A stretch of DNA of 48,892 nt from Thermodesulfobacteriota bacterium. Lineage in GTDB: Bacteria; Desulfobacterota; Desulfomonilia; UBA1062. Below, one piece after another: positions 1 through 9,771 of this stretch. The notes under the pieces were generated by a model. That model did not search any database. It was given only the letters and a program-made list of their open reading frames with translations, and was not told the origin of the DNA. The DNA is taken from the NCBI GenBank assembly GCA_025454155.1, contig JALOOZ010000001.1, positions 1-48,892 of the forward strand, given 5' to 3'. Both the position numbers and the translations under genes were made by a program. Each line of letters opens with the position of its first letter. Positions within the stretch are counted from its first letter, which is position 1.

Positions 1-2
1 CC

Positions 3-149
3 GCCAAGTGCTACGGCGGCGACATCACGCGCAAGCGCAAGCTGCTGGAAAAGCAGAAGAAGGGCAAGAAGCGGATGAAAATGGTGGGCTCGGTGAGCAT
101 CCCGCAGAGCGCCTTCCTGGCGGTGCTGAAATCCGACACGGATTCGTGA
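3..149 (+). CDS. lepA: Elongation factor 4 (LepA), C-terminal fragment
   Basis: Frame from nt 3 reads [48 protein letters not shown], the typical LepA C-terminus; truncated by the window edge; stop overlaps the next ATG (TGATG). Confidence 0.9.
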   Translation, partial: AKCYGGDITRKRKLLEKQKKGKKRMKMVGSVSIPQSAFLAVLKSDTDS

Positions 150-1282
150 TGGCCCAGGAGACCTCGATTCCCGGTCTTTACGTCCACATCCCGTTCTGCG
201 CATCCAGGTGCGGATACTGCGACTTTTTTTCCGTCACGGACATGGGGCTCATGGCCGGCTTCATGCTGGCACTGGTCGGAGAGATCGATGCCTGCCGAGG
301 GGAGTTCCGCGAGTTCGACACCGTCTACCTCGGCGGAGGAACTCCGTCCCTGCTTCCCCTGCAGCAGCTGGAAAGGATCATGGACAGGATTCGGCGTGTC
401 TTCAGGATCCTTCCCGGGGCCGAAATCACCATCGAAATCAACCCTGCCGACTGGAGACGCGATGAGCTGTTTGCGGTACGCGAACTGGGCATCAACCGGA
501 TCTCCATCGGTATCCAGTCGTTCGACGAGAAGGAGCTGGCCCTTCTCGGCCGCCGGCATGGCAGGGAACAGGCACTGCGCACCCTGGAAGACGCCGCTGC
601 GTCTGGGTTCGACAACCTGGGCCTTGACCTGATCTACGGCCTGCCCGGACAGGAGTTCCGTCAGTGGCAGGCCTCCCTCGTGCAGGCCCTGGCCTTCGAA
701 CCCGCCCACGTCTCATGCTATGAACTGGAGCTCAAGCCCCGCACGCCGCTGGGCCGCCGGTATGAGCAGGGCGAATTCCCTGTGCGCACCGAAGCCACCC
801 AGCGAGACTTCTTCATGAAAACATCGGAATTCCTGGAGGGGTCGGGATACATCCACTACGAGGTCTCCAGCTTCGCCAGGGGCATGGGCATGGCATCGCG
901 GCACAACCAGAAATACTGGGACCACACGCCCTACCTGGGCCTCGGTCCATCTGCCCATTCCTTCAGGGACGGGCGGCGCTGGTGGAACCATGAATCCATC
1001 GGAGATTACATCCGTGATCTCGAAAACGGGAAGCGTCCCGTCAGCGGCAGGGAAGAGCTCACCGCCGAACAGCTGGCCCTGGAGGCTCTCTTCCTGGGCC
1101 TCAGGACAAGCAGGGGGATCCACCTCGGGCAGTACCGCAGCCGCTACGGCATCGACCTCATGGCGGAAAAGGGCCCATTACTGAAGGACCTGGGCAGGGC
1201 AGGCCTCATCGATATCGAACGAGACAGCATCCGCCCCACCCGTACCGGCATGGCTGTGGCTGACAGCCTGGCCCTGCTGTAG
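149..1282 (+). CDS. hemW: HemW-type radical SAM protein (coproporphyrinogen III oxidase-like)
   Basis: [28 protein letters not shown]... with CxxxCxxC radical SAM motif, LGGGTPS and GLGPSAHSF; start reassigned downstream of the ORF-track start because of the lepA overlap. Confidence 0.88.
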   Translation: MAQETSIPGLYVHIPFCASRCGYCDFFSVTDMGLMAGFMLALVGEIDACRGEFREFDTVYLGGGTPSLLPLQQLERIMDRIRRVFRILPGAEITIEINPADWRRDELFAVRELGINRISIGIQSFDEKELALLGRRHGREQALRTLEDAAASGFDNLGLDLIYGLPGQEFRQWQASLVQALAFEPAHVSCYELELKPRTPLGRRYEQGEFPVRTEATQRDFFMKTSEFLEGSGYIHYEVSSFARGMGMASRHNQKYWDHTPYLGLGPSAHSFRDGRRWWNHESIGDYIRDLENGKRPVSGREELTAEQLALEALFLGLRTSRGIHLGQYRSRYGIDLMAEKGPLLKDLGRAGLIDIERDSIRPTRTGMAVADSLALL

Positions 1283-1339
1283 CATGTCAACATCACCAAT
1301 GAACTTGAAAGACCGGAGGAAATTATTCCATTGATTTTA

Positions 1340-1364
1340 TAACGCTGTTATTATAACAGGGTTA
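1340..1364. promoter_or_regulatory. Candidate TetR-family operator (25-bp imperfect palindrome)
   Basis: TAACGCTGTTAT-T-ATAACAGGGTTA, 11/12 arm matches, 24 bp upstream of the TetR-family ATG. Confidence 0.65.
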
Positions 1365-1388
1365 TCCTAATGGTGGGGGTATTCCCGT

Positions 1389-2039
1389 ATGCCTCGAACA
1401 CCCCGGTCACAACGTGAGATCGATCTCGTAAAAAAGGAAATCCTCGACTCCGCCTTGGAGTTCATCCTAGCGGACGGCTTCCAGAATCTCAGCATGCGCA
1501 AGCTCGCCTCCAGGCTGGGCATGACCGCCACGACCATATACAATTACTTTTCAAACAAGGACGAGATAAACCTCATGATCCGCATGCGCGGCTCCGAGTT
1601 GCTCTACCAGCGATTTCTGAAGTGCTGTGATCAGCACACCGACCCCCTCTTGAAGATGCAAGCCATGATCCGTGCCTATTTCGATTTCGGCATCAGCTAC
1701 CCTAATTACTACGATATCCTGTTCAACCTGCACACTCCCAAATACCTCGACTACATAGGGACTGATCTGGAACCTATTGCTCGAACGGAAAAGGAGTCGT
1801 CTCTGCGGAACTATGAGATCGTTGCCAGGACTCTTGCGGAGGTCATGTGCATCCGGGGCGACGTGAGCCATGATCTTGTGAAAGACAGGACCATCCAGAT
1901 GTGGTGCGAAATCCACGGTACTATCTGCCTCCATAACAGTAACTTGCTGCGTGAAATTGATGACAATCCGGCGGAATTGACAGGTCGCATGATAGACGAC
2001 GTCATCGCTCGCCTCATGAGATTCGGAGACGAGCAGTAG
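1389..2039 (+). CDS. TetR/AcrR family transcriptional regulator
   Basis: N-terminal HTH: ILDSALEFILADGFQNLSMRKLASRLGMTATTIYNYFSNKDEI. Confidence 0.88.
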   Translation: MPRTPRSQREIDLVKKEILDSALEFILADGFQNLSMRKLASRLGMTATTIYNYFSNKDEINLMIRMRGSELLYQRFLKCCDQHTDPLLKMQAMIRAYFDFGISYPNYYDILFNLHTPKYLDYIGTDLEPIARTEKESSLRNYEIVARTLAEVMCIRGDVSHDLVKDRTIQMWCEIHGTICLHNSNLLREIDDNPAELTGRMIDDVIARLMRFGDEQ

Positions 2040-2104
2040 GAAGTCGACTCTGCGCCTCGGGAAATCCGTACCGGTATCATATGCTACCTGAAAGGAGGAC
2101 TGTC

Positions 2105-5100
2105 ATGCAGCAGCATGTGGCCGCACAGCACCAGACACCCGGGGGTGCCGTGCAGAAGAAGAGATCCACGAACTTTCTCGTGAACGTGCTTTTGCACGCC
2201 ATGGCCATGTTTTTCAACAGGCGCAGCTCGCTCAGGAAGTACCTTGCGAGCGACAATGGATGGCTCAATTTCACGGTGGGGATACGGACCGAGGCCGGTT
2301 CGGTCGAGAGCGCCATCTCATTTCAGAACGGGAAGGTCTCCGTCGCCCACCACATACCCGCCAACGCCGACGTCGTGGTGATCCTCGCATCCGACACAGC
2401 GCTCAAGAAGCTCCTCACCGCCCCGACCACCGAGCAAGTCTACATGCTGCTCAAGAGCGAGATGAGGACCGAAGGCAAACAGACATACCTGCTCATGTTC
2501 CTCTTCCTCGTCTCCGTTCTCCTCCACAATCAGCAGATAAAGGGCCTGGAGAAGGAACGTGCCCACTTCAGGAAGAGCGCCTTCAGCGAATGCCCGCAGC
2601 ATCGCCCCGAATTGAGCAGGGAACTGGCCGAACGCAGGGCGCAACGCATGGTGGCGGAGTCAGTGGACCCGGGCGTGAAATTCCTGGGGGATCCCTATCT
2701 GCCGCAGTTCACCCTCGAGGACTTCCCCCGCCTGAAAAAGTTCCTCGACCTCCATTTCGACACCAGGGCACAGGTCTGCATCGAGATGCCCAAACTCCTC
2801 ACCGAGTGGCACAAGAAGAACGGCTTCGACGCCAAGCCAGACGGCACGCCGTGGGTCCCGGAGCTCAGGCGGGGGTACGCCTTCAAGTACATCATGGAAA
2901 ACCGCAGACCTATCATCCGGAAGGACGACCTCGTGGCAGGCACCACGACCTCGAAAGAGGTCGGGGCCTTACCGTATGTCGATGCGGCAGGGACATACCT
3001 CTGGCCGGAGCTCTTCACCGTACCCCACCGGCTACTCTTCCCCTACGACATCACGGAGGAGGAGGCCTGGACCCTCCACCATGAGATCTTCCCCTACTGG
3101 GCGGATAAAAACTTCAGGGAACGCCTCCGCAGCAGGCACAATGACCCACTGGCACTGCGGATCGACGAGCGTTTCGCCGTATATTTCTCCTTCAAATCCT
3201 CCGCCTTCTCACACATCATTCCGGATTTCCCTCGAATCCTTCGTCTGGGAACACACGGCATAATCGAGGAGATCCGGGCCGACATGACACGGGACCCTGG
3301 CGATGCAGGCAGGAATGCTGCACGGGAGGCCATGATCGTCTCCCTCGAGGGGCTTGCAGCCTATTCCAAGAACCTCGCGAGGCAGGCGGCTGATGATGCG
3401 GCATCAGAGGCCGACCTGAAGCGCAGGATCGAGCTGGAGAACCTCTCAGGCGTGTGCACCCGGGTGGTGGAATACCCGGCGCGCACCCTCGACGAGGCGG
3501 TCAATGCAATCTGGATCTCCATGGTGGGCGCCCATATCGAGAACACCAACGCAGGGCTGTCCCTCGGGAGGCTGGACCAGTGGCTCCAGCCGTACTTCGA
3601 GGCCGACATGGCCAAGCTCGAAACAAACCAAGAACGTGAAGCATACATCAAACACGCCATCGAGCTCATCGGTTGCTTCTTCTTCCGCTGCACCGACCAC
3701 CTCCCCTGCATGCCCTACATAGCGACAATCTACTTCGGAGGGAGTTCCTCCGACCAGGCGATCACCCTGGGGGGCGTGAACCCGGATGGCGAGGACGCAG
3801 TGAACGACATGACCTATCTTTTTCTCAAGGTCACGGAGATGCTCTCGCTCCGCGACCCCAACATGAACGCACGCTACCACCCCGGCAAGAACAGCGACAC
3901 CTACCTCAAGCGCCTCTGCGAGGTGAATCTCACCACAGCCGCAACCCCGTCCATGCACAACGACGCAGTCATCATGGAGTCGCTCAGGCAATTCAACTAC
4001 GACGAGCGAGACCTGAACGACTGGGCTGCGGTTGGGTGTGTGGAGCCCACCATCGCCGGCAAGCACACCGGACATACCAACTTCCAGCTGATCAACCTGG
4101 TGGCGGCCCTGGAGATGGCCCTCAACAACGGGACCCACCCCCTCATGCGGTGGAAACTCGGACCCGACACCGGGGTAATCGAGAATGGCGATTTCAAGAG
4201 CTTCGAACAGTTCTATGAGGCCTTTCTCACCCAATTCACTTTTCTGATCGACCAGTCCATACAGCTCAACAACTGGTATGCTGCGGAGCACCAGTACGTG
4301 CGGCCCACACCGTACATCTCCGCCCTCATCGACGGATGCAGCCGCAACGGCCTGGACGCCACGAAGGGCGGCGCAAAATACAACAGCTCCGGCACCGCCA
4401 TCATCGGGCTGGCAGACGTTACCGATTCGCTCATGGTCATCAAGAAGCTGGTCTTCGACGAAAAGAAGGTTCCTTTCGCCCACCTCAAGCGGGCCGTGGA
4501 TACCGATTTTCGGAATGACCCGGCACTCCATGCCATGGTCACCAAGAAGGTGCCCTTCTTCGGCTCCGGCAGCGACGAGGCGGTGGCCATGGCCAACCGC
4601 ATCACCAAGTTCGCCCACGACTACTACACCCCGATTCCGCACTATCGCGGCGGGAAGTACACGGTGGGCTTCTGGTCCATGTCCCAGCATGTCGCCTTCG
4701 GCACGCTTACCGGTGCGCTGCCGTCCGGTAGGCGGGCAGGCCAACCCTTCACCCCCGGCCTAACCCCGGAGCCGAACGCATCGAGAAGCCTCCTGGACAA
4801 TATGCGCGACGTGGCGCGCCTCGATCCGCACAACATCACCAACAACCTGGCCTTTAATGTAAAGATCGTTCCTTCCCCCCATGATACCCGGGAGAAGGCG
4901 GTGCAGGATATGTTCTCCTACGTGAAGACCTACTTCACCCTCGGCGGCATGCAGATGCAGATGAACGTGGTGACCTCTGACACGCTGCGGGACGCCATGG
5001 CCTACCCGGACAGCTACCGCAACCTGCTGGTCCGGATCTCGGGCTACAACGCCTACTTCGTAACCCTTCACAGAGACCTGCAGCTCGAGCTCATCCACCG

Positions 5101-5125
5101 GGCCGAGTACGGCATCGAACGGTGA
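2105..5125 (+). CDS. Glycyl radical enzyme (GRE1) with N-terminal SCP2-like domain
   Basis: Active-site AVGCVEP, C-terminal glycyl loop VRISGYNAYF; N-terminal ~130 aa (NGWLNFTVGIRTEAG...ADVVVILASDTALKKLLTAPTTEQVYMLLKSEMRTEG) resembles an SCP2 sterol carrier domain. Start placed at MQQHVAAQ after AAAGGAGG. Confidence 0.88.
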   Translation: MQQHVAAQHQTPGGAVQKKRSTNFLVNVLLHAMAMFFNRRSSLRKYLASDNGWLNFTVGIRTEAGSVESAISFQNGKVSVAHHIPANADVVVILASDTALKKLLTAPTTEQVYMLLKSEMRTEGKQTYLLMFLFLVSVLLHNQQIKGLEKERAHFRKSAFSECPQHRPELSRELAERRAQRMVAESVDPGVKFLGDPYLPQFTLEDFPRLKKFLDLHFDTRAQVCIEMPKLLTEWHKKNGFDAKPDGTPWVPELRRGYAFKYIMENRRPIIRKDDLVAGTTTSKEVGALPYVDAAGTYLWPELFTVPHRLLFPYDITEEEAWTLHHEIFPYWADKNFRERLRSRHNDPLALRIDERFAVYFSFKSSAFSHIIPDFPRILRLGTHGIIEEIRADMTRDPGDAGRNAAREAMIVSLEGLAAYSKNLARQAADDAASEADLKRRIELENLSGVCTRVVEYPARTLDEAVNAIWISMVGAHIENTNAGLSLGRLDQWLQPYFEADMAKLETNQEREAYIKHAIELIGCFFFRCTDHLPCMPYIATIYFGGSSSDQAITLGGVNPDGEDAVNDMTYLFLKVTEMLSLRDPNMNARYHPGKNSDTYLKRLCEVNLTTAATPSMHNDAVIMESLRQFNYDERDLNDWAAVGCVEPTIAGKHTGHTNFQLINLVAALEMALNNGTHPLMRWKLGPDTGVIENGDFKSFEQFYEAFLTQFTFLIDQSIQLNNWYAAEHQYVRPTPYISALIDGCSRNGLDATKGGAKYNSSGTAIIGLADVTDSLMVIKKLVFDEKKVPFAHLKRAVDTDFRNDPALHAMVTKKVPFFGSGSDEAVAMANRITKFAHDYYTPIPHYRGGKYTVGFWSMSQHVAFGTLTGALPSGRRAGQPFTPGLTPEPNASRSLLDNMRDVARLDPHNITNNLAFNVKIVPSPHDTREKAVQDMFSYVKTYFTLGGMQMQMNVVTSDTLRDAMAYPDSYRNLLVRISGYNAYFVTLHRDLQLELIHRAEYGIER

Positions 5126-5144
5126 AGGGGAAATTCGAGGAACC

Positions 5145-6083
5145 ATGAAGAGCACCCCGGAAAAAGTTCAGCGCTCACCTCTCATCCTGGACATCAAGGG
5201 CAACTCCCTGGATGACGGCCCGGGCATCCGAAGCGTGGTCTTTTTCAAAGGCTGTCCTCTTTCATGCGTATGGTGCCATAACCCGGAAAGCAAGGGCTCC
5301 GGAGAGGAAATCTCATATGATGCGAAAGAGTGCATCGGCTGTGATACATGTCTCTCCACCTGTCCCAGGGGGGCCCTGTCGCGCGTGAACTCCCTCTATG
5401 TCGACCGGAACAGGTGCGATCTCTGCTTCGCCTGCACCGGGTTCTGCCCATCAGGTGCCCTGAGCAGGGTGGGCCGGGAGATGAGCATAGAGGAGATCGC
5501 TGCTAAGGTGATCGTGGACAAGCCCTTTTTTGAAACCTCAGGAGGGGGCGTGACACTCTCCGGAGGCGAACCGACCCTCTTCATGGACTTCGTCTCGCAG
5601 CTGCTTTCCCTCCTGAAAACCCACGGGATAGGCACCCTCCTCGAAACATGCGGCCAATTCGATCTCGATCGTTTCATGGACAGGTTGTATCCATATCTCG
5701 ATGCCATCTACTATGACATCAAGCTCATGGACTCGAAGGCTCATGAGCACTACTGCGGTGTGTCCAATGCGCGGATCCTCGACAACTTCACCAGACTGCA
5801 TGCCGCGGCTGCGGCCGACGGCAGGACGCTCCTCCCGCGGATTCCACTTATCCCTGACATCACCGATTCCACGGAAAACATTACCGGAATCGCCGGTTTC
5901 CTTGGTTGCCTCGGCGTCAAGAAAGCCGCGCTGTTGGCCTATAATCCCCTCTGGCACGAGAAGAGCGCCAAGATAGGAGCCGACGACCCCTGTCGCGACA
6001 ACCATCTGATGAGCTCCTGGCCGGAGTGCGAACGCCTGGAGCGCGCCAGGGAGATCTTCATGCAAGCGGGGATTGAGCCATGA
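5145..6083 (+). CDS. Glycyl radical enzyme activating protein (AE1), radical SAM with ferredoxin-type insert
   Basis: DDGPGIRSVVFFKGCPLSCVWCHNPES, two CxxCxxC...CP clusters, TSGGGVTLSGGEPT; 19 nt after GRE1. Confidence 0.92.
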   Translation: MKSTPEKVQRSPLILDIKGNSLDDGPGIRSVVFFKGCPLSCVWCHNPESKGSGEEISYDAKECIGCDTCLSTCPRGALSRVNSLYVDRNRCDLCFACTGFCPSGALSRVGREMSIEEIAAKVIVDKPFFETSGGGVTLSGGEPTLFMDFVSQLLSLLKTHGIGTLLETCGQFDLDRFMDRLYPYLDAIYYDIKLMDSKAHEHYCGVSNARILDNFTRLHAAAAADGRTLLPRIPLIPDITDSTENITGIAGFLGCLGVKKAALLAYNPLWHEKSAKIGADDPCRDNHLMSSWPECERLERAREIFMQAGIEP

Positions 6084-6108
6084 GGGACTGGTCTTGGGAG
6101 GATTCACC

Positions 6109-7356
6109 ATGAAGGGACTCATGTTCAATTACAGCCTCCCCAGGATCGCCCTGAAAAAGGTCGGACTGGGCGGAGATTTCTTCCTGGTCAAATATAGCGA
6201 AACATGGCCGGTTCCGAAGATCTTTCACCCGAACCAGGTTCTGGTGAAAACCCGATTGGCAGGCATCTGCGCATCAGACCTGCATCAGATGACGGTCTCG
6301 ATGTCTCTGTATCCCAGCATCATGGCATCTCCCGTGAACCCCGTTCCCATGGGCCATGAAGTCGTGGGAACCATAGCTGAAGTCGGGTCAGCCGTCAGCG
6401 GGCTCCGGCCGGGGGATCGGGTTGTATATAATCCCGTGGCCCGGTGCTCCTTCTTCGGATTCAGGCCCTGCCCCAGCTGCCTGCAAGGTAACTACCAGCA
6501 CTGCTTCTGCCTTCTAGGCATTGGGGACGGGACCGATCGCGAGCGTGAGTGCGGCGGCAGGAGGAGGTTCGGGGGGTTCGGTGGAGGCGGGTTCAGCGAG
6601 AACCTGCTGGGGTATGAGAAACAATTCCACCTGGTTCCCGATCATGTGCCGGACGATGTGGCGGTGCTCGCCGAGCCCTTCACCATTGCCCTGCATGCGG
6701 TGGCACGTCATATGCCCCGGCATGATGACACCGTTGTCGTGGTGGGTGCGGGGATCATAGGTCTCCTTACCATAAAGGCGCTGAGGGCACTGGGCTCCCG
6801 ATGTCGGATCATCTCGCTGGCACGCTATCCCATGCAGGTGGAAATGGCCATCAAGCTCGGCGCCACCGAGGTCATATCGGAACGCGACATGAAAAAGCTC
6901 TATGACAGGGTTGCCGGAGCGACTGGGGGATCACTCTTTGCCCCGCTTCTCAGCAAGCAGGTGCTCTACGGCAACAAGGGCCCCGACATAATCTACGACA
7001 GCGTGGCCTCGGAATCTTCGGTGGAAGACGACCTCCGCCTTGTCAGGAGCAACGGTAAGGTCGTGCTCACCGGCCTGGATTTCCATATCACCCGAAAGGT
7101 GGACTGGTCGCTGGTGGTATGGAAAGAGATCGAGGTCACCGGAACCCTCTTTTCAGGAAAAGAGCCCATCGAAGAAAATGAGTTGGACGCCTTTGACATG
7201 GCACTAAAGCTCATGGCGAGCGATCCCTGTGGTTTCTCAGGCCTTGTCACCAACACCTTCCCGATTGAAAGATACCGGGAGGCCGTACAGTGCTTCCGTT
7301 CGAAAAAGGCGACCAACGCCATAAAAGTGGTGCTGGATTTCAGGGGGGTAAGTTAA
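6109..7356 (+). CDS. Zinc-type medium-chain dehydrogenase/reductase
   Basis: CASDLHQM, MGHEVVGTIAEVG, GDRVVYNP, CPSC...C structural zinc cysteines, VVVVGAGIIGLLTIKALRALG Rossmann motif. Confidence 0.82.
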   Translation: MKGLMFNYSLPRIALKKVGLGGDFFLVKYSETWPVPKIFHPNQVLVKTRLAGICASDLHQMTVSMSLYPSIMASPVNPVPMGHEVVGTIAEVGSAVSGLRPGDRVVYNPVARCSFFGFRPCPSCLQGNYQHCFCLLGIGDGTDRERECGGRRRFGGFGGGGFSENLLGYEKQFHLVPDHVPDDVAVLAEPFTIALHAVARHMPRHDDTVVVVGAGIIGLLTIKALRALGSRCRIISLARYPMQVEMAIKLGATEVISERDMKKLYDRVAGATGGSLFAPLLSKQVLYGNKGPDIIYDSVASESSVEDDLRLVRSNGKVVLTGLDFHITRKVDWSLVVWKEIEVTGTLFSGKEPIEENELDAFDMALKLMASDPCGFSGLVTNTFPIERYREAVQCFRSKKATNAIKVVLDFRGVS

Positions 7357-7383
7357 CACATCGCTCCGTCTTAAGGATGTGAT

Positions 7384-8850
7384 TCACCTCCGCCTCCCGC
7401 CGAAGATAGAACCGAGGACACCGCGGATGATCTGCCTGCCGACCTGGCTGCCGATGGCATGGGCAGCGCTCTTGGCCATGGCCGAGAAGAGGTCTGTGCC
7501 CTGGGAATGCCCCTTCGGGGATGCCTGCTTCTCCGCACGTACCTCCTCCTGTTCCTTCTCCGCCTGCTCGGCCCTGACCTTGAGCATCTCAAAGGCCGAT
7601 TCGCGGTCAATGGCCTTTTCGTAGTGGCCGTATATCACCGATCCCCTGATGATCTCCAGCCGCTCCTGGGCGCTCAGCGGGGTCAGCCGGCTGTGAGGGG
7701 GGCAGATGAAGGCCCGCTGCACCACCGTGGGGGCCCCTTTCTCGTCGAGCATCGACACCAGGGCCTCGCCGACCTCCAGCTCGGTTATCACCCTGGCCAC
7801 GTCCAGCCCCTCCCCTGAGCGGAATGTTTCCGCCGCTGCCTTCACGCTCTTCTGGTCTCTGGGAGTGAAGGCCCTCAGGGCATGCTGGACCCTGTTCCCC
7901 AGCTGTCCGAGGACGGTCTCCGGCAGGTCGATGGGATTCTGGGTGATGAAATAGATGCCCACACCCTTGGAGCGGATGAGGCGTACAACCTGCTCGATCT
8001 TCTCCACCAGTGCCTTGGGGGCATCGTCGAAGAGGAGATGTGCCTCATCGAAGAAGAAGACCAGCCTGGGCTTTTCAGGGTCGCCCACCTCCGGGAGCTG
8101 CTCGAAGAGCTCGGAGAGCATCCAGAGCAGAAAGGTGGCGTACAGCTTCGGAGACTGCATAAGCCTGTCGGCGGCGAGGATGTTGATGACCCCCTGCGCC
8201 TTCGTGTCGGCCTGCATGAGATCGTGGAGATTCAGGGCCGGCTCCCCGAAGAACTTTTCGCCGCCCTGATCCTCGAGGGTCAGCAGGCTGCGCTGGATGG
8301 CGCCGATGCTGGCCGATGAGATGTTCCCGTACTGCGTCTTGAACTGTTCCGCCTTATCTCCGACAAACTGGAGCATGGAGCGCAGATCCTTCAGGTCGAG
8401 CAGGAGGAGCCCATTGTCATCGGCGATCCTGAACACGATGGAGAGGACCCCGCTCTGGATCTCGTTGAGCATGAGGATGCGGCCCAGAAGCACCGGGCCC
8501 ATCTCTGAAACTGTGGTGCGGACCGGATGGCCCTGCTCCCCGAAGACGTCCCAGAAGACCACCGGATAACCTTCGAAGCCGAATCCCTCGAGGCCCAGCT
8601 GCCTGATGCGATCGTTGACCTTGGGATTATCACCGCCGGGCAGGGGAAGGCCGGAGAGGTCGCCCTTCACGTCCGCCATGAAGACGGGCACCCCGAAGGC
8701 ACTGAACTGCTCGGCCAGTGTCCTCAGCGTGATCGTCTTTCCGGTGCCAGTTGCACCCGCGATGAGGCCGTGGCGGTTGGCCATTCTCGGGATGATGGCG
8801 ATGTCGGACTGTGCCTTTGCAATGACAAGAGAACTCTGGTGTGCGCCCAT
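7384..8850 (-). CDS. HerA/YjgR-like (DUF853 family) ATPase
   Basis: MGAHQSSLVIAKAQSDIAIIPRMANRHGLIAGATGTGKTITLRTLAEQFS...VFMADVKGDLSG; Walker A GATGTGKT. ORF-track N-terminus trimmed. Confidence 0.85.
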   Translation of the reverse strand: MGAHQSSLVIAKAQSDIAIIPRMANRHGLIAGATGTGKTITLRTLAEQFSAFGVPVFMADVKGDLSGLPLPGGDNPKVNDRIRQLGLEGFGFEGYPVVFWDVFGEQGHPVRTTVSEMGPVLLGRILMLNEIQSGVLSIVFRIADDNGLLLLDLKDLRSMLQFVGDKAEQFKTQYGNISSASIGAIQRSLLTLEDQGGEKFFGEPALNLHDLMQADTKAQGVINILAADRLMQSPKLYATFLLWMLSELFEQLPEVGDPEKPRLVFFFDEAHLLFDDAPKALVEKIEQVVRLIRSKGVGIYFITQNPIDLPETVLGQLGNRVQHALRAFTPRDQKSVKAAAETFRSGEGLDVARVITELEVGEALVSMLDEKGAPTVVQRAFICPPHSRLTPLSAQERLEIIRGSVIYGHYEKAIDRESAFEMLKVRAEQAEKEQEEVRAEKQASPKGHSQGTDLFSAMAKSAAHAIGSQVGRQIIRGVLGSIFGGRRR

Positions 8851-8861
8851 GGTCACTCCTT

Positions 8862-9620
8862 TCAGGCGGGTTTTTTGAAGAGCTCCGCATAGAGCAGGGC
8901 CTGGTTGCGGTTCTCCACGCCCAGGGCCTGTTCCAGTCCCCCGATATCCATATTGATGTTGATGGCCTCCTTGGTCATACGCAGCCCTGCGGGGTTCTTG
9001 CCGTTCATGATCCTGGCGATCTGGAGCGCTGTATCCATGAGCGTGTCCCGCTCCACCATGCGGCTGGCGAAACCGAGATCCATGGCCTCCCGGGCGGTCA
9101 TGAAACTGCCGGTGAGCATGAACTCGTAGGCCCGGCCCGCCCCGATCATGCGGGGCAGGAAGTAGCTGCATGCCATGTCCGCACCACCGAAGCCGATGTT
9201 GATGTAGGCAGCTGAAAAACGTGCATCCGTGGTGATGATGCGCACATCGGACGCAAGGGCGAAGCTGAACCCGATACCGGCTGCCGCACCGTGCACCATG
9301 CAGACGATGACCTGCGGGACCTGCCTCATCTTCAGCATCAGCCTGCCCATGCGGCACTGGGCGTGGTAGAACTGGTGGGCATTCATCCTCTCCTGGATCT
9401 GCATGGCCTCCTTCATGTCCAGGCCGGCACAGAACCCCTTGTCCCCGTTCCCTCTGAGCATGACCACCCGGGTGTCCACGTCGTTCTCGCGATTCAGCCA
9501 GAAATGCTCCAGCTCCTCCATCATGTGCTGATTGACCGCATTGTACGTGTCAGGACGGTTGAGCGTCAGGATGCCGATGCCCGGCTCCCGGGGTTCATAG
9601 ACGATGGTATCATAGTGCAT
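8862..9620 (-). CDS. Enoyl-CoA hydratase/isomerase family protein
   Basis: MHYDTIVYEPREPGIGILTLNRPDTYNAVNQHMMEEL...GDKGFCAGLDMKEA...HGAAAGIGFSFALASDVRI; start trimmed to MHYD with RBS aggagg. Confidence 0.87.
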   Translation of the reverse strand: MHYDTIVYEPREPGIGILTLNRPDTYNAVNQHMMEELEHFWLNRENDVDTRVVMLRGNGDKGFCAGLDMKEAMQIQERMNAHQFYHAQCRMGRLMLKMRQVPQVIVCMVHGAAAGIGFSFALASDVRIITTDARFSAAYINIGFGGADMACSYFLPRMIGAGRAYEFMLTGSFMTAREAMDLGFASRMVERDTLMDTALQIARIMNGKNPAGLRMTKEAININMDIGGLEQALGVENRNQALLYAELFKKPA

Positions 9621-9760
9621 GCAGGCGACCTCCTCTGAAAGACTTCTTACCCCATAGTATACCCACAGGAGGTTTGGAGTAAATACGCAGGCCGACAGAA
9701 GACCTGATCCCTGCACCTTTTCCCCTTGCCACTCCCGCGGTTCACGTGTATATTGTCAGC

Positions 9761-9771
9761 TGGCCATACCA
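9761..9771. promoter_or_regulatory. Candidate FadR/GntR-type operator
   Basis: TGGCCATACCA approximates the FadR-subfamily consensus TnGTnnnACnA (one mismatch), nested in GCTGG-N8-CCAGC, 21 bp before the GntR-family ATG. Confidence 0.4.

Noticed and set aside
8851-9357. N-terminal extension of the HerA-like ORF
   Set aside because: Overlaps the well-supported enoyl-CoA hydratase on the same strand in another frame; real start is at 8850.
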